This document shows positions 1 through 10,641 of a stretch of DNA of 64,000 nt, one piece after another (within the stretch, counting starts at the first letter, position 1; the number at the start of each line of letters is the position of its first letter). Position numbers and translations under genes: made by a program. This DNA comes from Selenomonadaceae bacterium (lineage in GTDB: Bacteria; Bacillota; Negativicutes; Selenomonadales; Selenomonadaceae), in the NCBI GenBank assembly GCA_022786545.1, contig JALFXV010000020.1, forward strand, positions 1 through 64,000. The letters are read 5' to 3'. The notes under the pieces are model-generated. The model was given only the letters and a program-made list of their open reading frames with translations. It had not been told where the DNA came from and did no database searches.

Positions 1-2
1 TG

Positions 3-420
3 CGAAATTATTACTCCAAATATGGCCCAGCTCCGCGTCCTGCATCATGCATGCTGCGTTCACTGCTCTTAGCAATGATTTGCAAAGTCACATCTATAAC
101 CCAATGGGTAGATATATTGCACACACAGCCATTATATGCCACCATCAGCGGTTTTGAGCCGGATAATGTACCCGGAGTCGGTACTTTCTACGACTTTATA
201 AACAGATTATGGAAGCTTGACACTAACAATATCTCATCTCACATTAAATTTCCTAAACGCAAGCCTTCAAATCCACCTAAAAAAGGTGACAAAGCTGCTC
301 CCATTGAAAAAATACTGTAGCCGAAGAGTTAGATGCTATAATGTCAGGTCAATCACCAATCTCATCACATCAGCCATCCAGCCTGCTATAAAAAATATGA
401 AGGCTCTAATAAGTGCATGA
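3..420 (+). pseudogene. Degraded transposase fragment, N-terminal part, cut by left window edge
   Basis: Frame 3 reads from the window edge: RNYYSKYGPAPRPASCMLRSLLLAMICKVTSITQWVDILHTQPLYATISGFEPDNVPGVGTFYDFINRLW, a transposase N-terminal pattern. It stops at about 320 and a frame-shifted continuation (VAEELDAIMSGQSPISSHQPSS) follows. Confidence 0.6.
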
Positions 421-564
421 AAGTTGATTGTTTATTAGAGCACGGAAGACACCGCTCCTCGAAAATGTGGTACTTCCGGCTCTATTGCATAATTAGGTAT
501 CACCATCTTAATGCCTGGAAAAAACCTTTAGGCTCGGAGGTCTGGTAAAATTACCATCCTACTT

Positions 565-1626
565 CTAAATACCTTCAAAACTCCTGCAAAATAGGCTTAT
601 TAAATTCGCCCATTTTGCAGGAGTTATTTCATAACTTGTTTCCATATAACGTGTATCATGATTGGTTGTACATATTTTGCCTCCACCCGGATTAAACTCC
701 GAGACTACATATAAATAATTATCATTACCATGATTAAAACCTAGTGTATTAGTGAATACTTCACCATCATTTATTTCAATTTCTAATAAATCATCCGGCG
801 ATCTAAAAACAGCCTTACGCGTGTTTTCTAATGATGCCGCTCCCGAGTCAATAAAATCATGCTTGATCCTTGATATAATCTTTTGCGGAATAGCACGTTC
901 TGTATCAATATTCTTTTTTATTACCTGTACAGCTTCCACGCCAGTATCAAATTCTTGCAACGATCTTCTTAAATCTTTATTTTCATCAAAAGGTTTATAC
1001 TCTTGTTTATCAACATCAATATGGTTGTAAAAATCTTTCAAGAAAAAACATTTCTTGAATTTCTATTCTGAATCCCTTTGCGATAAACATCAAAAAAGCA
1101 TTATCTTCTTCACTTAAAAATTTTAGATCAGTATCACAATACATGCGTCCGTTTTCAGCTTCACCACGGTAAAATATGCATATTTCTTTATCGTCTAAAA
1201 TTTCATATAACCATTCTTCCAGAATATAAGAACTTCTATATGATATTGCAAATCCATATGAGTAGACATGATTGTCTATCCAAAAATCTACTTGAAATAC
1301 TCCAGGCTGATTTGCACTATCATCGTCTAATCTAAAGTACTTTTTATCAAGATTTACACTCTGTCCCCCATACAAAGCCAAGTTCTTAAAAAGTCAATTG
1401 ATTTAATAAATGAAGATTTCCCAGCGGCATTTGCACCAAACAAATAGCTACCTTTTAACACACTATACTTTCCACACTTCATCACATGATTCAAAGGCCT
1501 TTTCTTTGATGCTGTAGCTATCATTGAAAACTCTACTTGATCTCTTATTGATAAAAAATTAGCAACACTAAAACGCAATAACATATCACTACCAACTTTC
1601 ATATAAATGCACAACGATAATGCCAA
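565..1626 (-). pseudogene. Remnant of an AAA15/OLD-like ATP-binding protein, frameshifted and C-terminally truncated
   Basis: Three consecutive minus ORFs (1354-1626, 1016-1381, 565-1041) form one protein: MLLRFSVANFLSIRDQVEFSM...YLFGANAAGKSSFIKS (Walker A), then NLALYGGQSVNL..., then KDFYNHIDVDKQEYKPF.... No Walker B region remains. Confidence 0.7.
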
Positions 1627-1741
1627 AAAACACCATTGCTAATTACATTATATCACAAACTTGCTACCATAAAGCACTGATTAGTCATGCTACAAATACG
1701 CTCTACATTTCGCGATCATAATCGTAGCATTACTTCACCCC

Positions 1742-2716
1742 TCACAAACCAAATGTAAACCCTTCATCAAATAAATCCATTTTCTTTAATTGGTTCAGCC
1801 AATGCTGCTTGCAGACAATAATTAATTCATCTAAATATTCTATATTCATCTCTCTGCCTTGTTTTATCATCTCTTGAAACACTTTGTACAACAAATTTAA
1901 TTCTTTAACATTATCACATCGTGTTTCTCCCCATTCAGAAATAGCCTTATTGATAATACTATATTGTTCATCACTAAGCTTAAATCCACTTGCAGAAATT
2001 GAATAACGTTGAAATTCAGCATATTTTTTAGCACGCAAGCTGCCATATTTTTTCTTCATCACATAGGTAGTATTATTATCATGTACGCGTCGCTTTAAAA
2101 AGAAGTGCTCTATAGATGTAATGTTACCATATTTAGAACTATCAATAAGAAAAAGATAATCTTGCATTCCATAACACTCATCTTTATAACATAATCTGTG
2201 TTTTTCTATGAAAGAATGCCTAATCATAAACGTTCCATTAGAAATTCCATGCCCATTTGTAAACAGCAACATTGCTTTTATATATAACGGATTATGTTTA
2301 GGACAGTTACCATATGACACTACAACTCCATCGCTATCCATATTTGCAGTCCGTCCACCTAGCATATCAATAAAAGCATTTTCTTCCATATAACCAACTT
2401 GAATTTCTAATCTGTCTAAAAATGCCATATCATCATCATCTAATAAAGCTATATACTTTCCATTACTATGTGCTATCGCTTTATTAGTAGAATATGCAAT
2501 CCCACTATTTTTACTATTGTACAAAATTTTTATTCTTGCATCATTTATATCTGCCAAGATTTCTCTTGTATTATCTGTTGAACAGTCTTCGACTATAATA
2601 AATTCCCAATTTGAATATGTTTGTTGTATTACAGAAGATATCGCATCAAGAATATACATCTCAGCATTATATACTGGCATTATTACACTCACCAGCGGAG
2701 TATCATTTTTCCTCAT
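1742..2716 (-). CDS. Glycosyltransferase family 2 protein
   Basis: PLVSVIMPVYNAEMYILDAISSVIQQTYSNWEFIIVEDCSTDNT...ALLDDDD, GT2 signature. Confidence 0.9.
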   Translation of the reverse strand: MRKNDTPLVSVIMPVYNAEMYILDAISSVIQQTYSNWEFIIVEDCSTDNTREILADINDARIKILYNSKNSGIAYSTNKAIAHSNGKYIALLDDDDMAFLDRLEIQVGYMEENAFIDMLGGRTANMDSDGVVVSYGNCPKHNPLYIKAMLLFTNGHGISNGTFMIRHSFIEKHRLCYKDECYGMQDYLFLIDSSKYGNITSIEHFFLKRRVHDNNTTYVMKKKYGSLRAKKYAEFQRYSISASGFKLSDEQYSIINKAISEWGETRCDNVKELNLLYKVFQEMIKQGREMNIEYLDELIIVCKQHWLNQLKKMDLFDEGFTFGL

Positions 2717-2749
2717 TATACCACCCTTCTTTAAGTATACTAACCATAT

Positions 2750-3875
2750 TCATCTAACCCTAAGCCATATACTACCGCCTCCAGCAATATCATGACCTAT
2801 ATGCTTACACAAATCATTATGCATCATATGTGTAAAATATAATATATCATACCTATCGCTATCACTTAACAACGCTCGCAAAATATACGCTTCTGTTAAG
2901 CATCTTGATGCCCATTCTTTTGGATATGAAAAATCTTTAAAAATATCATGAATTTGGATTATAGTTCCAGATTTTAGTCTAGGTAAAATCGAAAAATATT
3001 CGTACAACACATCTCCACCATACTTTAATACATGTGAAGAATCAATAAATAATATGTCATTTGCTTCTAAACAATCAAAAAAATTTTCCTCTATATTTTG
3101 GACAAAATCCTGATGTAAAACAATCTTGCTCTTATCACTATCTTTAATGAGACGCAACAATTTTTGAGGATATGGTTCAATACACTCAATATCTAATGAA
3201 TTCGATAAACAACTTTCATAAACGTCCAAAACCAAACAAGTTGTCCACCCCGAACCGATTTCTATATACCTTCTAGGTTGATAAAAATTTAACATGCTAT
3301 ATAAAACCAAAGCATCTTCATAGCCATATGCACCATTAACTACATTATATCTAGTATCGTCATCACCTATCAAACACTCAAAATCAGCTATATGACTCGC
3401 TATATATCTTACAAATTTCTTTTGACATGACATGTTAAAATTTATTCCACTTACATCACGCTTTCTGCTACCAATATGAAGTTCGTTATTACTAGGAAAT
3501 GGTGATTCAAAATGATTAAATGGTCTATAAAAACATCTACCTGTTTCCGGGATATAAGCATTTAATATATCTATAGCCTCCATATCCACACAATATTTAA
3601 ATTTCTGTTTTAATATGCTCTTTGTTTTACAATCTAGTTTCAAAGGAGTACAAACACATACCACATTATCACTTTCAGGTAAGAGGTCCACCCCCTAAAC
3701 ATTTGTATGTTTTAATTTGTTTTTTATCCATATCCGCTACAGCTTTTATGACTATATAACAACGTTCCAAAAAATCAATAGCAAGCCTCCCATTGCGACC
3801 AGCACCATATACAACTGCACCACTTTTTTTCATTTGCATATATATTCTACAAATTTCATCCCATTCCATAAACAA
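2750..3875 (-). pseudogene. Class I SAM-like protein with N-terminal Rossmann 'YGAG' module, split by an apparent +1 frameshift in a G5 tract
   Basis: ORF 3675-3875 (AVVYGAGRNGRLAIDFLERCYIVIKAVADMDKKQIKTYKCLG) runs into ORF 2750-3691 (VDLLPESDNVVCVCTPLKLDC...YIEIGSGWTTCLVLDVYES) if one G is removed at 3691-3695. Confidence 0.7.
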
Positions 3876-3910
3876 CGTCCTTTCCTAATAATAACAGCAC
3901 TTTACAATTT

Positions 3911-4228
3911 TTACGCGGCATAACCTTCATTCCAGCCCATAGCTTCCAAAAACTCCATGATGATGATGGAATTTTTGGCAGTTTGGGCACAACTAGCCAA
4001 ACTGGCAAAAAATATTTCCTTGCTTATCAACCCCCTTAACTTATGTCTACATTCTTGTGCACTCATATTCCTATACTCACAAAACATATTATCTATATAT
4101 GGCAGTATTTTTGTCATGCTATGAGCAATATTAATCATGTTTAAAAGTCGTTCAATCCCTAAAAAACCGCCTTGACCTACTGGATGAAACTTAAACTTAG
4201 CTTCTATCATATCTGACACCCTCAACAA
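3911..4228 (-). CDS. Hypothetical protein, possibly a gene fragment
   Basis: 105-aa ORF on the operon strand between GT genes; no family recognised. Confidence 0.35.
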   Translation of the reverse strand: MLRVSDMIEAKFKFHPVGQGGFLGIERLLNMINIAHSMTKILPYIDNMFCEYRNMSAQECRHKLRGLISKEIFFASLASCAQTAKNSIIIMEFLEAMGWNEGYAA

Positions 4229-4270
4229 AAAGCATACATGATAAATACATAAAGCCCACTACATTAATAC

Positions 4271-5485
4271 CTAGCCTAATAATATGTCATAAACCTCAAC
4301 CCCACACCTAGATAACTTATCCATTATTTCTCTGTGAAAATTTCTAGACAACCCTAATATCACCAAATCTTTGCCTTTGCATAAAGTCACATCATCTACA
4401 CATTGTACGCTATATTTCCCAAGCGATGTAACATCACGACCACTAACGATTAATCCTTGAATATTAATATTATTACATTCTAATTCCGCGACTACCTCTT
4501 TAGCAATTTTTCCTGCACCATAAATATATATTTTTTTATCCAACCAATTAGCTTTATCGTCATTTGCTATATGCCTAATATAACGATACGGAGATGGCTG
4601 CACCTGCCTTAACAAACCATATACTGTAGAATAATATGGATTATCAAATTTAATCACCGGAACCTCTTTTTCACTCCAAAATATGTTAGCTATTTTATTC
4701 TCAAAATACTGTATTCTCCAAATAAGCCCAGATGAAACCTTTTCTATCAACGCATGCTCAGCCAACAAACGTAACAACTCTGCATATACTACCACACACG
4801 ACCTCAGTTGCCGCTTACCTGGCAAATATGAAGTAGAACAAGGCCTATTCCGATAATAATATAATACATCAGGTACTATCCGTATCTTATCCGCATTCAA
4901 CATCAAATTGATTGCAAATAAAGTATCTTCATGCACAATGCCATCATAAAAATATATTCCCTTGCCGCATAAAAAATCTTTTCGACAAAACTTTAAGCAA
5001 GCACTAGCAATATACTCTTTATGTCCCACTAGATAATCAAAACAATCTATTCCACAGATAAATTCTTTATCATATCTATGACATATATTAGCAATAATAT
5101 TTTCTCCAAAGACATCCATTCTTTGTGCAGAATAAAAAATGCTATCATAGTTTCCTTCTTCTGCGTATTGCATAAGCACCTTAATGGCCTGCTTTGACAA
5201 TACATCGTCTGAATCCAAAAATAATATATACTCTCCCTTTGCAATGTTCATTCCCACATTACGAGAGTACGACAGTCCCCTATTTTCCTCATTTCTAACA
5301 AGAGAAAATCTACTGTCATTTGCGGTCAAATTTTTTACAACACTATACGAATTGTCTGTCGAACAATCATCTACGCAAATAACTTCCAAATTTTGATATA
5401 TTTGCGCTTTTACACTATTTATGCAATCAGCCAAATAATCCTCAACATTATATATGGGAATAATAATTGTAACTAGCTTTTCCAT
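4271..5485 (-). CDS. GT2 glycosyltransferase with C-terminal Rossmann-like 'YGAGKIAKE' module
   Basis: LVTIIIPIYNVEDYLADCINSV...VDDCSTDNS...FLDSDD; C-terminus KKIYIYGAGKIAKEVVAELECNNINIQGLIVS. Confidence 0.88.
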   Translation of the reverse strand: MEKLVTIIIPIYNVEDYLADCINSVKAQIYQNLEVICVDDCSTDNSYSVVKNLTANDSRFSLVRNEENRGLSYSRNVGMNIAKGEYILFLDSDDVLSKQAIKVLMQYAEEGNYDSIFYSAQRMDVFGENIIANICHRYDKEFICGIDCFDYLVGHKEYIASACLKFCRKDFLCGKGIYFYDGIVHEDTLFAINLMLNADKIRIVPDVLYYYRNRPCSTSYLPGKRQLRSCVVVYAELLRLLAEHALIEKVSSGLIWRIQYFENKIANIFWSEKEVPVIKFDNPYYSTVYGLLRQVQPSPYRYIRHIANDDKANWLDKKIYIYGAGKIAKEVVAELECNNINIQGLIVSGRDVTSLGKYSVQCVDDVTLCKGKDLVILGLSRNFHREIMDKLSRCGVEVYDILLG

Positions 5486-5527
5486 AAAATATCTCCATGA
5501 TTATCCAAAAATTAATCACAAATACAC

Positions 5528-7135
5528 TCATTCATATAAACTATTTGTAATACACTTTATATTTATATCCGATGCACAACGTTCCTTAAATCGTCTATAC
5601 ATATCTTTGACTTCACTATTTATCTCCTCAATGTTCATGTCAAATCTAACATTCGGCAGCGCTTCAGTAATATAATTTTCCCGGCACTCTTTTAATCCAT
5701 CAAAACCAGCTATATAAATATCTTTAACCCCTATCTTCTTCAACAAATGAAGCAGCATTATGGTGCTATTGTCATATAGCTTGCTGGCATCATCAACCAA
5801 AGAAGAATAATCAACGAAATTAATACCATCCACATCAGTGCGAATGTTGGATGTCAATATACATTTTGCAGGATCCAGTGCACTACGATTTTTTTCCCAA
5901 TGAATAACATTGGCAAAAAAGACCATATCCCAATGAATACTTTTCGGCACAAAATTAATGCTAATAACAATCGGATTTTCAGCCGATATGAAATGTTCTA
6001 TTGTATCATGTTCCTCTGTTATAGATGCTCCTGGCGCCATAACCAAAACCTTTTTCCCAATCTGTCTTTGCAAATGATCCAAGGTACCACTATCATCCAA
6101 CCGGCTATCACAATAATCTCTATAAATCTTTTGGATATTATCATAATCATAACGCTGCCGCTTTTTTTCATCAATTCCCATCAAAATATATTTTATATCC
6201 CTGTTACTCAGCCGATACTTCTGCGTCAGATAAATAACATTGTTTGGATGCGCCTGATACAACCCGGATAAAAATGCCGGTATAGAGTAACCCCAGTTAT
6301 GTTCATTCTTCATCGGCATCAGATAGGCATCAATTGTATCAAGCAATAAATCTATATCATAATCATAATGATGCTTGCGATTTAAATAATCCACAATTAA
6401 CTCTTCGCAGAGATTACCTGCACCTTTCCCCATGCCATTTAAAGTTGCATCCAAAATTAACTCACGTTTTCCATTTGCCAAACGAATAATGTACTGTGCA
6501 AAAGAAAATGAAGATTGCAGATTATTATGTGAATGTATATCTATTGCAATATCATTATCCAAATTATAATCCACTAAATGATAATAATGTTCCATGTCCT
6601 CTAAATACATGGCACCATAAGTGTCAACCACACCATACCCATAAGGCTTTATCTCGTTAATAAATTCTATTAAATCTAAAAGTTCTCTATCGGAGTAACC
6701 TAAAGAATTTACTCCTTGTACAAACAAACAATATCCTTTGTCCTTCACCAGCTGCAATGCAGCTTTTATATCATCTTTTTGGGTATCAAACTGCGCCTTT
6801 GTGAACCCAACTCTTATACCGGTTACTGACGAACCATCACATTCTGCTAAATCAGAAAAATCGTACATATTAAAGTCTATAAAAGCAACATACATAGTAT
6901 TTTTCTTGTCTTTAGGAATAAAAGGCTCTATCTGTTTTACATCTGTAAAAAAAGTCGATCCTGTATGATAATTTACATTTTTCTTATCACGCAAAAAACC
7001 CATCTCAACAATATCAATGTTGGCATTAGTTAAATTGGCTGCTAAAGCAGTTATGCTTTCTGGTTGAAACTCACAATTAATAATCCTGCCGCCATCACGC
7101 AACGTACAATCAAGAATTTTTACTTTTCTACTCAT
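5528..7135 (-). CDS. DRE-TIM/HMGL-like aldolase fused to a C-terminal DUF115-like domain
   Basis: N-terminus KVKILDCTLRDGGRIINCEF, DIHSHNN, LDATLNGMGKGAGNLCEE; C-terminus KKVLVMAPGASITEEHDTIEHFI...ISINFVPKSIHWDMVFFAN...IYIAGFDG. Confidence 0.82.
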   Translation of the reverse strand: MSRKVKILDCTLRDGGRIINCEFQPESITALAANLTNANIDIVEMGFLRDKKNVNYHTGSTFFTDVKQIEPFIPKDKKNTMYVAFIDFNMYDFSDLAECDGSSVTGIRVGFTKAQFDTQKDDIKAALQLVKDKGYCLFVQGVNSLGYSDRELLDLIEFINEIKPYGYGVVDTYGAMYLEDMEHYYHLVDYNLDNDIAIDIHSHNNLQSSFSFAQYIIRLANGKRELILDATLNGMGKGAGNLCEELIVDYLNRKHHYDYDIDLLLDTIDAYLMPMKNEHNWGYSIPAFLSGLYQAHPNNVIYLTQKYRLSNRDIKYILMGIDEKKRQRYDYDNIQKIYRDYCDSRLDDSGTLDHLQRQIGKKVLVMAPGASITEEHDTIEHFISAENPIVISINFVPKSIHWDMVFFANVIHWEKNRSALDPAKCILTSNIRTDVDGINFVDYSSLVDDASKLYDNSTIMLLHLLKKIGVKDIYIAGFDGLKECRENYITEALPNVRFDMNIEEINSEVKDMYRRFKERCASDINIKCITNSLYE

Positions 7136-7805
7136 TCCAACCCCTCTTTTCTTTCAAATACCTAGCCACCACCTTGGCAAAATCAAAATCTTCCTTTGTA
7201 TCAATATCCGTAGCCTCCAAAGGATTCAATTCACAAATATACGGCTTCTCACCTATGCGTTGCCCTAACTGAGTAAATACCTCTTTTCTGAAAATAAAAA
7301 ACGCTCCTGTTTCCAAATAAAACGGCTTCAACTCCTGTGTTCTCACAATATCTTTCATATTGTAATTGACAGGCTTCCCATCCATCCACAAATAATCCTG
7401 CAGCTTAACAGCTGAAAAAGCAGAATCATACTCACCAGATAAAACCTTATTTAAACCTAATCGCAAACTATCTATGGTAGTAAATGGCTGTGTAGCATGA
7501 GTCAATAAATATATATCAGCATCCACATCTCTAACAAAATAATCAATAATTTCCAATCCTTTTACTTCATTACCATCTAAATACTTATCTCGTTTAAAAA
7601 ATTCCATGCCTGGTGGAATATATTGGATAATAGCTTCATCACTGCAATATACATATTTGCGCTCAACTTCATGCAGCTGCGCCACTGTATTAAAAATATA
7701 TGTACACAACGGTGCTCCATCTAAATCCATAATATTTTTTCCAGGCAATCTCTGATTATTCAATTTGATTGGCACAAATGCCGCTATACTTTCCATATGT
7801 CCCAC
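7128..7805 (-). CDS. Acylneuraminate cytidylyltransferase family protein (CMP-sugar synthase-like)
   Basis: AAFVPIKLNNQRLPGKNIMDLDGAPLCTYIFNTV; NPLEATDIDTKEDFDFAK C-terminal motif. Confidence 0.88.
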   Translation of the reverse strand: MGHMESIAAFVPIKLNNQRLPGKNIMDLDGAPLCTYIFNTVAQLHEVERKYVYCSDEAIIQYIPPGMEFFKRDKYLDGNEVKGLEIIDYFVRDVDADIYLLTHATQPFTTIDSLRLGLNKVLSGEYDSAFSAVKLQDYLWMDGKPVNYNMKDIVRTQELKPFYLETGAFFIFRKEVFTQLGQRIGEKPYICELNPLEATDIDTKEDFDFAKVVARYLKEKRGWNE

Positions 7806-7808
7806 GCC

Positions 7809-8714
7809 TCACACTTCATATATCTCACGTTTGCTTACGTATAAGATAATATAATCACTCTGCTCACATCTTTCCAACTCTGCTTTATAAACATTATCCA
7901 AAGTAGTAGTTACAAAATCAATTTGACTATTGCCACAAGGAGCTTTATCTTTCAGCCAGCCCAGCAAATTAGACAATCCATATCTTTGAAAATATTTTAT
8001 ATTGGAAACATTAAATCCTGCTTGCCTAGCCAATAATTCAAGGTTATCCCTTCCAAATATCCAAAGATGCTGTGTACTAAACAACAGCTTCTGTTCATAT
8101 ATATTTCCCAACAATTTTCTCATGACAGGTGCATCCGTAGGTGTACCTATTATGGCAACACCATCTTCTGATAACAAGCGGTATACATCCTTCATAAACC
8201 TTAAAGGCGATTCCACATGCTCTATTACATCAAAAGAAGTAATAACATCGACTTTTCCCTGCCACTCATCCACCGCATCTATAGCATACTGATATGTATG
8301 GTAACCTTTTTTGCACAATACCTTTCTGTATGACATTGATGGTTCTACTGCAACTATGTCTTTTGCCACACCTTTCAAATAATCCAGAAAAGCTCCCCCA
8401 GCACATCCTATGTCAGCAACTACTTTATTCCGAAACACAGTAACACCAGTATATTTCAACTTATCAGCATTTTCAAAATCATGTCTTTGATAGAATTTAT
8501 CTATGTCAGAATCTCCTTCTAAGGATTCACGATATTCAACAGATTGATAATATTGATCCAAGTTTTCTATCACTTTATCATGCCATATTACATGACACTT
8601 ATCACATTGATAGACAGGCACTTTGCCATCAGTATAAAATCCAAGTCCACCATTTCTAATTAAGCCGTCATATATTATTTTTATATTGCCACAGCCACAA
8701 ACCTGACACTTCAT
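7809..8714 (-). CDS. Class I SAM-dependent methyltransferase with N-terminal zinc-ribbon-like CxxC motifs
   Basis: MKCQVCGCGN...CDKCHVIWHDK; VVADIGCAGGAFLDYLKG; VDVITSFDVIEHVESPLRFMKDVYRLL. Confidence 0.88.
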   Translation of the reverse strand: MKCQVCGCGNIKIIYDGLIRNGGLGFYTDGKVPVYQCDKCHVIWHDKVIENLDQYYQSVEYRESLEGDSDIDKFYQRHDFENADKLKYTGVTVFRNKVVADIGCAGGAFLDYLKGVAKDIVAVEPSMSYRKVLCKKGYHTYQYAIDAVDEWQGKVDVITSFDVIEHVESPLRFMKDVYRLLSEDGVAIIGTPTDAPVMRKLLGNIYEQKLLFSTQHLWIFGRDNLELLARQAGFNVSNIKYFQRYGLSNLLGWLKDKAPCGNSQIDFVTTTLDNVYKAELERCEQSDYIILYVSKREIYEV

Positions 8715-8723
8715 AATCTCACC

Positions 8724-10034
8724 TCATTCAAATAAGGAATCAAAATCTACTCTTTCAAAAACATCAAGCTTCGTATATCTTGAAGCGTTATAAATCTTAA
8801 CACCTGCTTCATCTGCAACCTGTTTCGCTTTCTTATAAGCATTATGCTGTAACATATACGTACCAGTTCCATTAGGAGCAACAGTATTTGTAGCAGAATA
8901 GCCTTTTATAAAGTGATTTTCATCATCATCTTTCGTTTTTTTATATGAACAATCTACTCCTAATAAATATATCTCTGTAATCCCTAAATACATTGCTAAT
9001 TGAAGGCAAGGATATGTAACTGTCCTGCCATTATATAGCCCATATGACACATCATAAGAGAACTTAGGCAATTCGCTTACATAATCTCTTCGATCTACAT
9101 GCACTCGAAAAATATTATTCTCATTTGGTACAACTTGATTCCAAAATGCATTTGCTCCATCCCCAATCAACTTATATTCTGCATCAGCATAAAACAAATC
9201 ATCAATATTCGCATCTGGAATAAATGGATCGCTAACAATTAAAAATTCCGGTCTCCATTTTGTTTGCGTAAAGGATAAATATACCTTGTTTACAGATATA
9301 CATAACTCATTATTTTTATGTAATATGTCTAAATCTTCAATTTTCAAACTAGGACCTGTAGCAACTATAAAACATCTTTTTCTATTTTTATATGCATTTT
9401 TAAACTTGGCAAGCTCATTATTTCTGTACATAGGTAACTGAATAAAATCATTGAAGGATAATTGATTGTAGCTGTCAGATACATATCCTTCTTCTGTATG
9501 GAGAATAAGATAATCTTTTGACAGTAAGGCATCTAAACTCTCACATTTATAACCTTGCTCGCAAAAGAATTTATAATCAAGAGAAAAATTACTATACGCT
9601 AACCTAACTGATATTCCACACGAAGCCAAATAGTCATAAAGTACAACACTAAATAAATTATTACCATATACACCTATATATTCTGAACGGATGTTATTCA
9701 TTTCAAGCATCTCTGCAATTGGAAATGTTGAACCACTCGGATAAAACATTTCGCCAACACAATCACAATAAGAGAAACATACCACATTTTCACTTTTCAA
9801 AAATCCTTTAATTTTATCCCTTTCAATTTTATCTGCCATACACACAACTACCGGCAAACCATAATATTTTTCTTTGTAGTCATCATACGCAACGATAGAA
9901 TAATTAGTTTCTTCATTTATTTTATTTTTTGCGCAAATATCTATAAAAGCTTTTATATTATGCTGTGAATGTTTCTCCATAAATTTTGCAAATCTCTTGC
10001 CTTGGGTGCCAGCCCCCCACACAACAAAATCCAT
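8724..10034 (-). CDS. DUF115 (6-hydroxymethylpterin diphosphokinase MptE-like / Maf-type) protein with N-terminal Rossmann module
   Basis: N-terminus VVWGAGTQGKRFAKFMEKHSQHNIKAFID; C-terminus KNRKRCFIVATGPSLKIEDLDILHKNNELCISVNKVYLSF...LIVSDP...EIYLLGVDCSY. Confidence 0.8.
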   Translation of the reverse strand: MDFVVWGAGTQGKRFAKFMEKHSQHNIKAFIDICAKNKINEETNYSIVAYDDYKEKYYGLPVVVCMADKIERDKIKGFLKSENVVCFSYCDCVGEMFYPSGSTFPIAEMLEMNNIRSEYIGVYGNNLFSVVLYDYLASCGISVRLAYSNFSLDYKFFCEQGYKCESLDALLSKDYLILHTEEGYVSDSYNQLSFNDFIQLPMYRNNELAKFKNAYKNRKRCFIVATGPSLKIEDLDILHKNNELCISVNKVYLSFTQTKWRPEFLIVSDPFIPDANIDDLFYADAEYKLIGDGANAFWNQVVPNENNIFRVHVDRRDYVSELPKFSYDVSYGLYNGRTVTYPCLQLAMYLGITEIYLLGVDCSYKKTKDDDENHFIKGYSATNTVAPNGTGTYMLQHNAYKKAKQVADEAGVKIYNASRYTKLDVFERVDFDSLFE

Positions 10035-10055
10035 ATTAGAATCTTCTCCCCTCCG

Positions 10056-10640
10056 TCACAATGTCCATTCCTTCATATCTTTCTTTGATAATTCCCAAGG
10101 ATGATCATATGTCCTATGCTTTACATCACAATACCGGCAAAATGGCATCGGAGCAGCCAATCGCTTCAATATATATTCTCCAGTCATTCCTTCCTGATGA
10201 ATATCAATTCCATCCATATCCAACAGTTTTAAATCTGTACCATAATATTTATTAAAATCATCTATATAAGGAGCTATCGAACAAGTATATATCCTCCCAT
10301 TTTCCAAAGTATGGCATGTATTTGCATTCCGACAATTAACAAAAGACTCCATTGGATTTTGTTTTCCCTGTAAATCCAATGGAAAATGCCACAAGCTGCG
10401 TCCGCCTTCGGATGAGCCAGTATATTTAAATTCTACGCCTTGAGAAAGCACAAACTCTTTTAGTTTTTTATAGTCAAGATTAATTGGGTACTCTGTTGCC
10501 ATGATACTTATATTATAATCTCTACAAGCTTGCCAAAATCATTAGACATAGAACGCAACAACAAACCATTTGTACAAACATTGATATCTGTACAAGCAAA
10601 ACAGCTTCGCCCTATAGACATAAACTTAATAATATCTGGA
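10056..10640 (-). pseudogene. Remnant of a radical SAM protein (C-terminal half), N-terminal cluster domain lost
   Basis: ORF 10056-10502 (ATEYPINLDYKKLKEFVLSQGVEFKYTG...FVNCRNANTCHTLENGRIYTCSIAPYIDDF) plus upstream out-of-frame PDIIKFMSIGRSCFACTDINVCTNGLLLRSMSNDFGKLVE; no CxxxCxxC cluster motif. Confidence 0.65.
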
Positions 10641-10641
10641 T

